Program-made: the position numbers and the translations under genes
Shown here: one piece after another, positions 1 through 8,099 of the stretch
Layout of the letters: the number at the start of each line of letters is the position of its first letter
Numbering within the stretch: position 1 is the stretch's first letter
Assembly: GCA_031278935.1 (NCBI GenBank)
Contig: JAITJK010000067.1
Span: 1-12,651 of the forward strand
Direction of reading: 5' to 3'
Source: Spirochaetaceae bacterium
GTDB lineage: Bacteria > Spirochaetota > Spirochaetia > Treponematales > Breznakiellaceae
Length of the DNA: 12,651 bases
The notes under the pieces: model-generated
Database searches by the model: none
Told to the model about the DNA's origin: nothing
What the model saw: the letters and a program-made list of their open reading frames with translations, nothing else

Positions 1-1072
1 AAAACAAACCCAAAAGCCCTTCTAAGCCGTGAATGATCTCGTTGATATGAATCCCCAGAAACAGCCCAGCCCCAATGCCCATAAATGCACCGGTTAGGCC
101 CGTGAGAAAAGAGCCCCAGAGAAATATCCCGCTGGCGTCTTTGGGGCTCACCCCGGCAGCCTTGAGAACCGCTATGTCCCGCTGGCGTTCAATCACCAGC
201 ATGGAGGTGGCGGAAGATACGTTTACCGCCGCTACCAGAACGATGAGGGCCATAATAAAAAGCAAAAGCTGCCGAGTGGATTCATAGGAACGGTATTGGG
301 ATTGCTGTAGTTCCTTCCAGGTGTATACCCGGTACCCGGTTCCCAAAACATCCCGCAAAAAAGGGGCCATGCGGTCTGCTTCGCGGTACGGGTCCTGCAG
401 CTTGACCATAAGGTATGATGCGGAAAGGTCTGTAGGGAGTATCTTTTTACCCGCTTCAGAGCTGATGATACACCACAGCGCATCCAGTTCCCGGTATCCC
501 GAAGAAATGATCCCCCGGACCGTAAAAGGGGTTAGTCGAGGTATGGCGCGACCTTCGGTACCCAGCCGGATGGTCATAATACGAATGGTATCCCCAATGC
601 CCACCTGGAGGGATGCCGCCAAGGCCTCCCCTAAGAGTACATCCTGGTCGGCGCGGATCGCGGCCTCCCCAGCCACAGTAACCAGGTAGGCCTGGCTCCC
701 CGGATCCTCCCAGAAGGAGGGATCGATGGCCCGGATAGTTCCGCCAGTTTTCCCGTGTTTGCCCACCAATACCCCCAAACCCTGCTGCTCGGCCCAAGCC
801 CCCCGCACGGATTCCAGGCTCTGGATCAACGGAAGAGCCGTGTCAAGAGGGGCGGCGTTTCGGGAATTATAAACCTGTAAGTGGCCGGTTCCCAATTCCA
901 GATACCGGTCGGTGATACCCCAAATCATACCGTCCGCCACGATGAGGGTCAGGATGATCGGCACAAGGCTCAAGGCGATCCCCGCTGCTGCGCCGCGCAG
1001 GTATCGGCCCCCCTCGTGAGCCCGGCCCAAAAGGTAGCGTAAGGCAACGAAGCAGCCCGCTGCGGTCCTCAT
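1..1072 (-). CDS. lolE: LolC/LolE-type ABC transporter permease, 3'-truncated by window edge
   Basis: This is the membrane subunit of a lipoprotein-releasing (LolCDE-type) ABC transporter, which extracts lipoproteins from the outer leaflet of the inner membrane. The reading frame is open for 357 codons from ATG 1072-1070 to the left edge with no stop, so the C-terminus is missing. The order matches the MacB/FtsX-like permease fold. There is a first hydrophobic span at about residues 30-50, a large extracytoplasmic domain at about 51-265, a second span at about 268-288 (LLLFIMALIVLVAAVNV), a conserved cytoplasmic segment with ERQRDIAVLKAAG at about 295-307, and a third span at about 316-343. 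The last span of the fold lies outside the window. The ATG overlaps the lolD stop as ATGA, so translation is probably coupled. It is a paralogue of the permease at 1775-3163. The E versus C assignment is by position only; membership of the family is firm. Confidence 0.9.
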   Translation of the reverse strand, partial: MRTAAGCFVALRYLLGRAHEGGRYLRGAAAGIALSLVPIILTLIVADGMIWGITDRYLELGTGHLQVYNSRNAAPLDTALPLIQSLESVRGAWAEQQGLGVLVGKHGKTGGTIRAIDPSFWEDPGSQAYLVTVAGEAAIRADQDVLLGEALAASLQVGIGDTIRIMTIRLGTEGRAIPRLTPFTVRGIISSGYRELDALWCIISSEAGKKILPTDLSASYLMVKLQDPYREADRMAPFLRDVLGTGYRVYTWKELQQSQYRSYESTRQLLLFIMALIVLVAAVNVSSATSMLVIERQRDIAVLKAAGVSPKDASGIFLWGSFLTGLTGAFMGIGAGLFLGIHINEIIHGLEGLLGLF

Positions 1073-1782
1073 AGCTGCCTCGCCAGAGGTTCCGGGCCCT
1101 GTTCGGCAGCCATGAGTACCCCGCCTTCAAGGGTGTAGCGGTACAGGGCCCTTCGTGCCACAGTTTCATCATGGGTAACCACCATGAGGGTCTTCCCCCA
1201 TTTTTCCGCCGCCCCGTACAGCAGTTCCGCTACGGTAGCGCTGTTATCCGGGTCTAAATTACCCGTAGGCTCATCTGCCAAGATGAGATCTGGATCATTT
1301 ACCAAGGCCCGAGCCACAGCAACCCGCTGACGTTCACCTCCGGAAAGAGCCGAAGGGAAATGGTCAAGTCGCTCCACAAGGCGCACCTCCTCAAGGAGCG
1401 CCCGGGCTTTTTCCAGGGCTGTCCTTTTCTTCATCCCCGCCATATACGCCGGGAGCATCACGTTCTCCAGGGCCGTAAAGTCTTTGAGGAGGTAATGAAA
1501 TTGAAAGATGAAGCCCACCCGGTCCCGACGATACCCGGAAAGACTACTTTCCGAGAGGTCCGTAATATCCAGCCCTGCAACTTCCACCGTCCCCCCGTCG
1601 CAGCGGTCTAGGCCCCCGAGAATATTGAGGAAGGTGCTTTTACCGCTACCACTCTGCCCACTTACCGCCACGGAAGTACCCCGCAGAATCGAGAAACTGA
1701 TACCCCGGAGAATATGCAAAGTTTCCGTGCCGGAGGTATAATCTTTGATCAGGTCCTTCACGACAACCAAGGGATCACTCAT
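1069..1782 (-). CDS. lolD: Lipoprotein-releasing system ATP-binding protein LolD
   Basis: This is the cytoplasmic ATPase that drives the two flanking permeases to release lipoproteins. It has 237 residues, a usual length for LolD. The ABC motifs appear in order: Walker A GQSGSGKST at 42-50, Q-loop around FIFQF 91-95, signature LSGGERQR at about 146-153, Walker B LILADEPTGNLD at about 167-178, and the H-loop histidine in VVTHD at 204. I chose ATG 1782-1780 (MSDPLVVV...) because a GGAGG lies nine bases upstream (1792-1796) and because domain similarity begins here. The same frame is open further upstream to 1863, but that extension lies inside lolC. The start overlaps the lolC end by 8 bases and the stop overlaps the next permease as ATGA, so all three subunits are probably made together. 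LolD and the related MacB/FtsE ATPases look similar; the two flanking Lol-type permeases decide for LolD. Confidence 0.95.
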   Translation of the reverse strand: MSDPLVVVKDLIKDYTSGTETLHILRGISFSILRGTSVAVSGQSGSGKSTFLNILGGLDRCDGGTVEVAGLDITDLSESSLSGYRRDRVGFIFQFHYLLKDFTALENVMLPAYMAGMKKRTALEKARALLEEVRLVERLDHFPSALSGGERQRVAVARALVNDPDLILADEPTGNLDPDNSATVAELLYGAAEKWGKTLMVVTHDETVARRALYRYTLEGGVLMAAEQGPEPLARQL

Positions 1783-3163
1783 ACCGCAGTACCTCCGCAG
1801 GCCTTGTCCGGGAAACCTTTCCCGAAGCAAACCAGGCCGCCAACAAAGCTGAGAGAAACCCAAAGAGGTATATGAGGGCCACCTCCCTGAAGATTATACG
1901 GGAAGGAATCTCTTTAATATAAAAAAGCGCTGGAGAAAAGATCGCAAACTCCCCTAAATCCGCTGAATATCCCATAACCACTCCTGCCAAGGCATTCAAG
2001 CCGTGGATGATCCCATTTATCGCGCCTTCAAGGACAGTAAAGCACTGTTTTATATGGGTAGCAATCAAGAGCCCTAAGACCATGCCCAAACTGGCGCCGG
2101 TAAAGCCAATGATAAACCCGTCCCAGACAAATACCAAGCGGACCGCCCAGTCTCCGGCGCCCACAGCGCGAAACAAACCTATCTCTTCCCGCCGTTCCAG
2201 CACCATCCGCCGCTGGGATTGAAAGATGTTGAGGCCCACCACAATAAAGATGAGGCCCACCACCACAAACATGAGCAGTTTTTCCGTCCTTAGGGCCCCA
2301 AAGAAGGCCCGGTTATAGGTTCGCCAGGTATTCACGCTCACCGCTTCTGTAGGAAAATCGGGCAAATCCCCCAAGACCGCACAGATCAGCCGTACAGCCC
2401 GGCTATCCTGCCAGCGGTTTTTCAGCTTGATCCCTAAGAAGAGCGTGCCACCGCCCAGGGCTTGTGCCCTATCCAGTGAGACAAAACCCCAGCCCAGATC
2501 ATATTCATAGAAACCGGAGCGGAAAATACCCGCTACGGTGAAGGTGGAATCCTGGGCCGTGGCGTCATCCCCTAAAAGGCCGGCCACGGATACCAGGGTA
2601 ATCTCATCTCCCAGGTGCAGGGAAAGCCGCCGAGCCAGTTCCGCCCCAAGGAGGATGGCCTTGTCCGTCTCAAGGTCAAAGGACCCGGCTTCAAAAACAA
2701 GCTTTTCCGCCATACCCTGGTCGTATTCCAGCACGTCCGGGGGCAGTCCCCGAATGAGGGCCACCTGTGGCCCTCCGCGCTTTCCCCGAATAAGGGCGTG
2801 GAATTCCTGTAAAGGGGTAATCGAAGCAATCCCCGGCAGGGCCTGTATTGGGGAAATGATCTCCCGCCAAGGCGCTGGATCCTGGATCTCAAGGTCCCGG
2901 GAATTTTCCAGAACCGGTCCTTCTATCCTTACATGATATGAAGCGATTTCCAAAATACTTTCAATGAAGCCCATCTGAAAGCCGTTCATCACCGCCAGGA
3001 TTACGGTAAGGGCCAGTACCCCGGTGGCGATCCCTAAGACCGCGAGAACCGGTGAAGGGGACTTCCTGCGCTTCCGGGATACATACCGGGAAGCCACAAA
3101 ACCGATCCAGCCTATATGGGGTACTCCCCGGCGCAGTTTCTCGTCTATCGCACTACGTTTCAT
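1775..3163 (-). CDS. lolC: Lipoprotein-releasing system permease LolC
   Basis: This is an inner-membrane permease of the LolCDE complex, with 462 residues, slightly longer than the roughly 400 usual for the family. The N-terminus is basic (ASRYVSRKRRKSPS, about 24-37) and precedes a first transmembrane span at about 39-60. A large periplasmic domain follows at about 61-293, then spans at about 296-314, 344-369 and 428-447. The cytoplasmic segment ERREEIGLFRAVGA (about 323-336) is the counterpart of the family's conserved loop, and FYIKEIPSRI (about 414-423) resembles the family's last periplasmic loop. The C-terminus RPAEVLRYE is typical. ATG 3163-3161 has an AAGGAA ribosome site five bases upstream. 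The gene overlaps lolD by 8 bases. Separate C and E permeases, as here, form a hetero-dimer with LolD; a single LolF-type permease would instead form a homodimer. The C/E label is by order and N-terminal form. Confidence 0.93.
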   Translation of the reverse strand: MKRSAIDEKLRRGVPHIGWIGFVASRYVSRKRRKSPSPVLAVLGIATGVLALTVILAVMNGFQMGFIESILEIASYHVRIEGPVLENSRDLEIQDPAPWREIISPIQALPGIASITPLQEFHALIRGKRGGPQVALIRGLPPDVLEYDQGMAEKLVFEAGSFDLETDKAILLGAELARRLSLHLGDEITLVSVAGLLGDDATAQDSTFTVAGIFRSGFYEYDLGWGFVSLDRAQALGGGTLFLGIKLKNRWQDSRAVRLICAVLGDLPDFPTEAVSVNTWRTYNRAFFGALRTEKLLMFVVVGLIFIVVGLNIFQSQRRMVLERREEIGLFRAVGAGDWAVRLVFVWDGFIIGFTGASLGMVLGLLIATHIKQCFTVLEGAINGIIHGLNALAGVVMGYSADLGEFAIFSPALFYIKEIPSRIIFREVALIYLFGFLSALLAAWFASGKVSRTRPAEVLRYE

Positions 3164-3307
3164 CTCGCTTCCTTCGCCACCTGTGGTGAATCACCTGCCA
3201 TGGAGGCATATTGGGACTGAGAGCCACCCACACGGCTATACTGGACTACCGTGTGGAGCCGTCCTGCATTATGGGGTCAGACCTCGTATGTCCCTATCAC
3301 TCTATAC
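3164..3307 (-). other. Intergenic region upstream of lolC
   Basis: These 144 bases between the unknown exported gene and lolC are the longest gap within the gene train below dnaK. They hold an 8-bp perfect inverted repeat (3228-3256) and a short palindrome GGTGAATCACC (3185-3195) close to the lolC ribosome site. A CATAAT box lies in the middle on the minus strand, but I cannot find a convincing -35 partner. No tRNA or protein-sized ORF is visible. The lol genes may have their own promoter or attenuator here, but this is inference. Confidence 0.4.
3228..3256. repeat. Inverted repeat (8-bp arms, 13-base loop) upstream of lolC
   Basis: The arms CCACACGG (3228-3235) and CCGTGTGG (3249-3256) are perfect reverse complements separated by 13 bases. 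In the minus-strand transcript they would form a GC-rich hairpin. No U-tract follows on the minus strand, so it is not a standard intrinsic terminator. It could be an operator, a processing site or an attenuator between the upstream genes and the lol genes. Function is not shown. Confidence 0.5.
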
Positions 3308-4567
3308 CTACAGGCGGGGGCGTTCCGTTTCCTTGCCACCACGGCCAGACGCGGAATTTAATCCCCCCGACGGGTGTTCCTCGGATATTTTGCGGCCCCC
3401 TTCCCAGACGGCCCGGAGGACTAGCCGCTCATTCATATATAACTCTTCGATTTCCTGCCCTTGATCCTTACGAACCAGGCGTTCTAAAACCCCGTTCCGG
3501 TAGTTTCGTTCCAGGATACGATCTCCCTTTTCATCGTAGGCGTATTCAATACACCAGGCATCTTCCCCGGCTTTCCAGTCTACCGACGCCAGCCGATCCC
3601 CCTCCCAGGTATTATGAGTTTCCTTTAACACCGCGCCGTTTTCATCTTCCGCAATTTCCGTGAGGATCCGGCCTCGCTCATCGGTGGTATAACGCACCCG
3701 GTCGCCGACATGAAAGGTTTCCACAGCAAGCTCCTGCATAAATTCCGAGCCGTACGCAGTGCTGGGACTGACAAATTCCTTCTTTTGCGCTTCCACCGCC
3801 GCTTGAAGCCCCAGATGGGGAAACCCGACGCGACTTACCGCAGCGCCCCCCGGACTATCCTGATGATACACCCGCTCTACCGCCCGAAGAGCATGGGAAC
3901 GGCTATACCGGTAATAATCACTAAACACAAGCTCAAATTCTTCACCCGGTGCTTCCGATTCCTCCGCCCCTTCCGCCTCCAGAGGACGCGGCATTTTAAG
4001 CCGGGTTTCCGCCCGAATCAGTAGCTGCTGATTATAGAAGTACGTAGTGATGGTTTCCGTCCCGTCTTCGACCAAAAGGTGTTCTTCCCGAAGCACACTA
4101 CTCCCATTAAGAACCTCATAGAGCTCGATGAACCCGGTAAACCGTGTTTCTTCGGGGGGGCTGTCCCCATCCGGCTCCAGGGAAACCGGAGCGTCCTCAT
4201 CTTCTAGGGAAGGCTCCTCCGGGGGCAGAGGGCGCAGGGAAGACACAAGGGCCGTCTTCCCCTGTTCATTCCGGAATATCCATTGCCGCCGCGATTCCGC
4301 GCCCTCTTCATAGAGGGTATGTACTTCGATACGGTAGGGGGACCGGTAATAAGCATTTAGGGGTTCAGGAACCTCCTGCAAGGCCATGAACTCCACCGAG
4401 AGACAATAGGGATTTCGCAGAGCCGCCGCCCGGGAAGGAATGCGCTCTAAGATCATACCTGCGGCATTGGACCGGTACCACTCAGCGCCGGCGGCTCGCG
4501 CACAGGCCATAAGCACAACCAGCGTAAGGCCACAGCCCCTACGCAAGGCCGGCAAATTCCAGGACAT
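3308..4567 (-). CDS. Exported protein of unknown function with YD/MORN-like repeats; possible lipoprotein
   Basis: I do not recognise this 419-residue protein by name. The N-terminus (ATG 4567-4565) has a basic patch RR at 9-10, a hydrophobic run GLTLVVLMA (13-21) and then Cys22. The LMAC sequence is a loose spirochaete-style lipobox, so it may be a lipoprotein; cleavage after AAGA (28) by ordinary signal peptidase is the alternative. Residues 115-140 and 196-210 are acidic, Pro-rich linkers. From about 293 to 397 there are repeated units of about 18-22 residues with aromatic, acidic and Gly positions (TTDERGRIL, AEDENGAVL, YAYDEKGDRIL, YRNGVLERL), resembling YD or MORN-variant repeats of envelope proteins. 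The start lies 29 bases inside ftsY and has no strong ribosome site, so translation may be coupled. An internal TTG start at codon 8 is possible. Its place directly before lolCDE suggests an envelope role, but no function can be assigned. Confidence 0.75.
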   Translation of the reverse strand: MSWNLPALRRGCGLTLVVLMACARAAGAEWYRSNAAGMILERIPSRAAALRNPYCLSVEFMALQEVPEPLNAYYRSPYRIEVHTLYEEGAESRRQWIFRNEQGKTALVSSLRPLPPEEPSLEDEDAPVSLEPDGDSPPEETRFTGFIELYEVLNGSSVLREEHLLVEDGTETITTYFYNQQLLIRAETRLKMPRPLEAEGAEESEAPGEEFELVFSDYYRYSRSHALRAVERVYHQDSPGGAAVSRVGFPHLGLQAAVEAQKKEFVSPSTAYGSEFMQELAVETFHVGDRVRYTTDERGRILTEIAEDENGAVLKETHNTWEGDRLASVDWKAGEDAWCIEYAYDEKGDRILERNYRNGVLERLVRKDQGQEIEELYMNERLVLRAVWEGGRKISEEHPSGGLNSASGRGGKETERPRL

Positions 4568-5420
4568 AATGGTGCGGATCAAAGGGATGGATATCTGGGT
4601 ATTGTTCTCCCGTGCAGAGGTACAGGACCGGTACTTTAAGCTCCTCGGCCAGGGAAAAAACCACCCCGCCCTTAGCACTGGAGTCGTATTTGGTCAGGAT
4701 AATTCCGTCTAGCGCCACAGCTTGGTGAAAGGTGGCGGCCTGCACCAGGGCGTTCCTGCCGGTAGTCGCGTCCAACACCAGCCATTTGACATACCGGGAC
4801 CCTTCAGCCTTAGCTTCCACCACCCGATCTATCTTTTTTAACTCCTCCACCAAGGCGGATTTAGTATGCATTCGGCCTGCGGTATCCGCGATGATGAGGT
4901 CCACCCCCCCGGAACGAGCCGCTTCAATGGCGTCATAGATCACCGCCGCAGGATCACCACCGTGCTTATGGGCTACAACCCGCACCCCCAGGCGCTCTCC
5001 ATGAATTTTGAGCTGATCAATTGCTGCGGCTCGGAAAGTATCCGCCGCAGCAAGGACCGGTTTTCTCTGCTGCCCCTGATACCGGGCCGCTAATTTCGCC
5101 GCAGTGGTGGTTTTGCCGACCCCATTCACCCCTAACAAGAGGATAACCTGTAAAGCCCCGGTGGATTCTTCCAGGGATGCTGGGCGCGGCGACAGGACAA
5201 GCTGTTCTTCCAGCAGTTTGACTAAGCTCTGACGCACCCCCTCGGCTTGGGTAATTTTTTCTTTTTTACAGAGGCTCCGTAAGGTCTCCACGGTTTTATA
5301 GGCCCCGGCAGCGCCAAAATCCCCTTCTACCAGGAGATCCGTTAATTCCTCAAACAAAGATTCGGATACCACATGCTGGATACCAAAAAACTTCTTTAAA
5401 CGTTGGGCAAAGCTTCCCAT
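4539..5420 (-). CDS. ftsY: Signal recognition particle receptor FtsY
   Basis: This SRP-family GTPase docks SRP-bound ribosomes at the inner membrane for co-translational insertion. It has 293 residues, equal to the NG core alone. The N domain covers about 1-85. The G domain carries the P-loop GVNGVGKT (97-104), DTFRAAA (127-133), DTAGR (179-183), a TKYDSSAKGG guanine-specificity block (243-252; the family more usually has TKLDGTAKGG) and a closing GEQ at 271. The acidic A domain of E. coli FtsY is absent, as in many bacteria; the N-terminal helix MGSFAQRLKKFFG is amphipathic and basic and could contact membrane. ATG 5420 has AGAAGGA about eight bases upstream. It lies 34 bases after the PEGA-like gene, and its 3' end overlaps the start of the next gene by 29 bases. 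Confidence 0.96.
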   Translation of the reverse strand: MGSFAQRLKKFFGIQHVVSESLFEELTDLLVEGDFGAAGAYKTVETLRSLCKKEKITQAEGVRQSLVKLLEEQLVLSPRPASLEESTGALQVILLLGVNGVGKTTTAAKLAARYQGQQRKPVLAAADTFRAAAIDQLKIHGERLGVRVVAHKHGGDPAAVIYDAIEAARSGGVDLIIADTAGRMHTKSALVEELKKIDRVVEAKAEGSRYVKWLVLDATTGRNALVQAATFHQAVALDGIILTKYDSSAKGGVVFSLAEELKVPVLYLCTGEQYPDIHPFDPHHYVLEFAGLA

Positions 5421-5454
5421 AAGCTGATCCTTCTTTACTTCTCTAAATACACCC

Positions 5455-6966
5455 TTAGGGTTTTACCAGGTATGCCGCGTCTTCACCGCTGGTCCATATA
5501 TAGCGGAATACCCGGTAAAAAGTTTCCGTAAGCGCCACCCCGGCGACGACACTGGTTCCTATAGAAATATAATACCGGGCCAGGGCCCCATCGTACAAAT
5601 CCGGGTTGCCGGTTCTATTGTAGGCTTTTATATGGGCGCTGGCTATACCGTTGATGACGAAGGCAATGGGTAAAGCGATCCAGAACCGGCCATAAGCGCT
5701 GTAAAAGCGCCGCCGAGATTTTTCTACCCGCTGCTCCTCGGCGCTATAGTCCGGCTGCAAGGTCAGGGTCAAAGCGGTCGGGCTTGAGACGGCCCCGTCC
5801 GGTTTCTGGATGACTACTGACGCGGCCTTGCCATCGGTGGTTTCCAAGTGAATATGCTCCAAGGTGTCCTGGGGTATGGCCACGGGCAAAGGGGTTTCTC
5901 CTTGGTACAGGCCCCCTTGGTACACCTTGGCCTCCTGTGCACTTTGTAGGGTGAGGGCCCTTTGGGTCAAAGGTTGTAAATTAAGATGCACCTCCGCCCG
6001 TTCCCCCTCGCTAAGTTCCAAGGATATGCTTAACGGCTGATGATTATCCGCAAAACTCTCGATGTCTACAGCACCAGGAGGATATTCCTGCGGGCCTGCC
6101 TCGCCCCGACCCGCAAAAGCGCCGTCTACCAAGAGAATGGCCTCTTCCGGTATGGTATGGACCGCCAAGGATGCGGGAGGCGCCTCCGACACGGCATTTA
6201 CAAGCCGTTTGGCCAGTTCATCCACCACTTGAACCATCTGGTCGTTGGAAAAAATGACGCCGTCTTCATACTGAAAACCCCCGGTATACCGGGTATAGAG
6301 TTTCACGCTGATATAGAGGCGGCCATGAAAGGGGGCTATCTTCCCGACCAGAAAGGCGTCGGCTTTGTGGTTGAGGCAAAACCGGTATTCCCCGCCCGGT
6401 TTAGGAGGCGGGGGAAACACCCCCTTGGAGGTATCCTCAGAAAAGGTGAAAACCGGCCGTTCCGCGATGAGGGGTATCTCCGCTTCGGCTTTAAGCAGGG
6501 CCGCTTCCAACTGTTCGATCTCCAGCTCAATATGCTTGAGGTTTTTTTGGTATTTCCACGAGGGATTCCCGCCGAAAAGGAGCTTGTCCCGTTCTTCTCG
6601 TTTGGCCACCAGGGTTTTCGCCGCCGCCGCTTGGGACTTAGACCAGGCGTAGTGGGTGTAATAGAGGTATTCTTCTTCAGGCCGGACCCGGTGATCCACT
6701 TTTTTCAAGGCTTCCACCAGATTGCGGGTCATCACACCCCCTAAAAGCTGTAGGGCTGGAGGCAAGGCGGAAACATCCAAGGCCGTTACGGATAAGACCC
6801 ATTCCTTGTTCTGGGGAGAAGGCGGCTCCGCCCCGGCATCACTCTTACCCAAGGCATGAAGGGGTCTGTACGCCAGCGTACTTAAAACTATGAGGAATAA
6901 CCACGCCCCCCCCCTGCTCCGCCGGAGCGTTTCCCCTCGTGCCTTAGAGCTGGGTATTCCAGGCAA
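5455..6966 (-). CDS. PEGA-domain-like envelope protein of unknown function
   Basis: This is a 503-residue protein with no recognised name. The predicted order is: basic N-terminus and hydrophobic signal AWLFLIVLSTLAY (21-33), probable cleavage near LHALG (36-40), an Ala/Glu/Lys-rich coiled-coil segment at about 110-165, a mixed domain at about 170-262, then two tandem PEGA-like beta units (about 266-330, with TIPEEAILLVDGAFAG; and about 338-405, with YQGETPLPVAIP). It ends with two probable transmembrane spans (about 428-446 and 465-484). PEGA domains are surface or periplasmic beta modules of unclear role. No ATG is available near the N-terminus. I chose TTG 6966-6964 because GAGGAG lies ten bases upstream and a clean signal peptide results; TTG 6996 in the same frame is possible. 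Either start lies inside the prfB 3' end, so coupling to prfB translation is likely. Confidence 0.72.
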   Translation of the reverse strand: MPGIPSSKARGETLRRSRGGAWLFLIVLSTLAYRPLHALGKSDAGAEPPSPQNKEWVLSVTALDVSALPPALQLLGGVMTRNLVEALKKVDHRVRPEEEYLYYTHYAWSKSQAAAAKTLVAKREERDKLLFGGNPSWKYQKNLKHIELEIEQLEAALLKAEAEIPLIAERPVFTFSEDTSKGVFPPPPKPGGEYRFCLNHKADAFLVGKIAPFHGRLYISVKLYTRYTGGFQYEDGVIFSNDQMVQVVDELAKRLVNAVSEAPPASLAVHTIPEEAILLVDGAFAGRGEAGPQEYPPGAVDIESFADNHQPLSISLELSEGERAEVHLNLQPLTQRALTLQSAQEAKVYQGGLYQGETPLPVAIPQDTLEHIHLETTDGKAASVVIQKPDGAVSSPTALTLTLQPDYSAEEQRVEKSRRRFYSAYGRFWIALPIAFVINGIASAHIKAYNRTGNPDLYDGALARYYISIGTSVVAGVALTETFYRVFRYIWTSGEDAAYLVKP

Positions 6967-8051
6967 AACGTAAATACTCCTCGATAAACAAATCAATATC
7001 CCCGTCCATGACCGCCTGTATATTCCCGCTCTCCGCCTTGGTCCGATAATCCTTCACCATAGTATAGGGTTGAAAGACGTAAGAACGGATCTGATTACCC
7101 CAAGAAATGTCCTTCTTTTCCTGGGCAAACTTTTCATGTTCCTTCTCTTTTTCCTGCCGGTAATAGGTATAGAGCCGGGCTTTGAGCATACTCATGGCAA
7201 TAGCTCGGTTCTTAATCTGGCTTCGCTCGTTTTGGCAAGCCACTACGATTCCCGTAGGGAGATGGGTAAACCGGACCGCACTATCGGTCTTGTTGATATG
7301 CTGCCCCCCGGCCCCACCGGAACGGTAGGTATCCACCCGTAGGTCTTCCGGCCTAATGATTACTTCGATGGAATCGTCGATTACCGGGAAAATGTATACC
7401 GACGCAAAAGAGGTATGCCGCTTGGCATTAGCGTCAAAGGGGGAAATTCGCACAAGCCGGTGTACCCCGGACTCACCTTTGAGGTAGCCGTAAGCATAAT
7501 CTCCCTCGATCCGGGCGGTGGCGGACTTGATCCCCCCTTCGGCTTCCAAGCGATCCACTTCTTCTATGACAAATCCCCTGCGCTCCGCCCAGCGCAGGTA
7601 CAGACGGTAGAGCATTTGGGACCAGTCGCAGGCTTCGGTCCCCCCCGCCCCAGAATGAATGGTAAGGAAACAACCGTTTGTATCCACCTCACCGCCCATG
7701 AGCTCAAAGACGTGCTGCTTTTTGTATCGGGCGCCAAGACCCTCCAGAGCCGTTTCGATTTCCGCGTCATGAGACTCATCTTTAGCTTCCGTAGCCAGTT
7801 CATACAGTACCGTAAGGTCATCGATCTCCGAACGCAGACTTTTCCAGGGTTCATACCGGCTCTTGAGGGCCTTGAGGTCTCCCATAAATTTTTCCGCTTT
7901 TCCGGGATCCTTCCAAAAGTCTGGGTCCTCGGCTTTTTTTTCTAGTTCCCCTATACGCTGGGCAAAAGAAGCGTCCTCAAAGATGCCTCCAGGTTTCATA
8001 GATTTGGGCCTTCAGATGGTCAATCGGGGCCCCTAATTCAGATAACAACAT
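6944..8051 (-). CDS. prfB: Peptide chain release factor 2 with programmed +1 frameshift
   Basis: RF2 recognises UGA and UAA in the ribosomal A site and triggers release of the finished protein. The gene is read in two frames. ATG 8051-8049 opens 24 sense codons (MLLSELGAPIDH...WRHL) that end in an in-frame TGA at 7979-7977. Skipping one base continues in the frame of 7978-6944 (EDASFAQRIGELEKK...), giving 368 residues, close to the usual 365. The stop-codon-reading SPF tripeptide is at 203-205 and the catalytic GGQ at 248-250, within two residues of their E. coli positions. An ATAAGGA ribosome site lies seven bases upstream of ATG 8051. An annotation starting at the ATG at 7999 (MKPGGIF) would be 351 residues and would lack the true N-terminus. 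The gene is 48 bases after dnaJ, and its last codons overlap the start of the PEGA-like gene. Confidence 0.95.
7976..7990 (-). promoter_or_regulatory. Programmed +1 ribosomal frameshift site of prfB
   Basis: On the minus strand the site reads GGAGG CAT CTT TGA G. An internal Shine-Dalgarno (7986-7990) sits three bases before the slippery CTT (7982-7980), which is followed by the TGA stop (7979-7977). This is the same arrangement as the E. coli RF2 site (AGGGGG TAT CTT TGA C). Low RF2 makes the ribosome pause at UGA and slip +1 to make more RF2, which is an autoregulatory loop. The base after TGA is G here, where E. coli has C, a known weak termination context. Confidence 0.93.
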
Positions 8052-8099
8052 AACACGTTCCTTATAGGTTTCCGCAGCCGGGGAATATACCAGCGCGGC

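Noticed and set aside
3228..3256. tRNA or structured RNA gene in the gap before lolC
   Set aside because: There is only one stem, no cloverleaf, and no TTCGA-like T-loop sequence.
6040..6744. Plus-strand ORF (234 codons) opposite the PEGA-like gene
   Set aside because: The minus-strand frame has a signal peptide, domains and tight spacing to its neighbours; the plus-strand frame has none of these.
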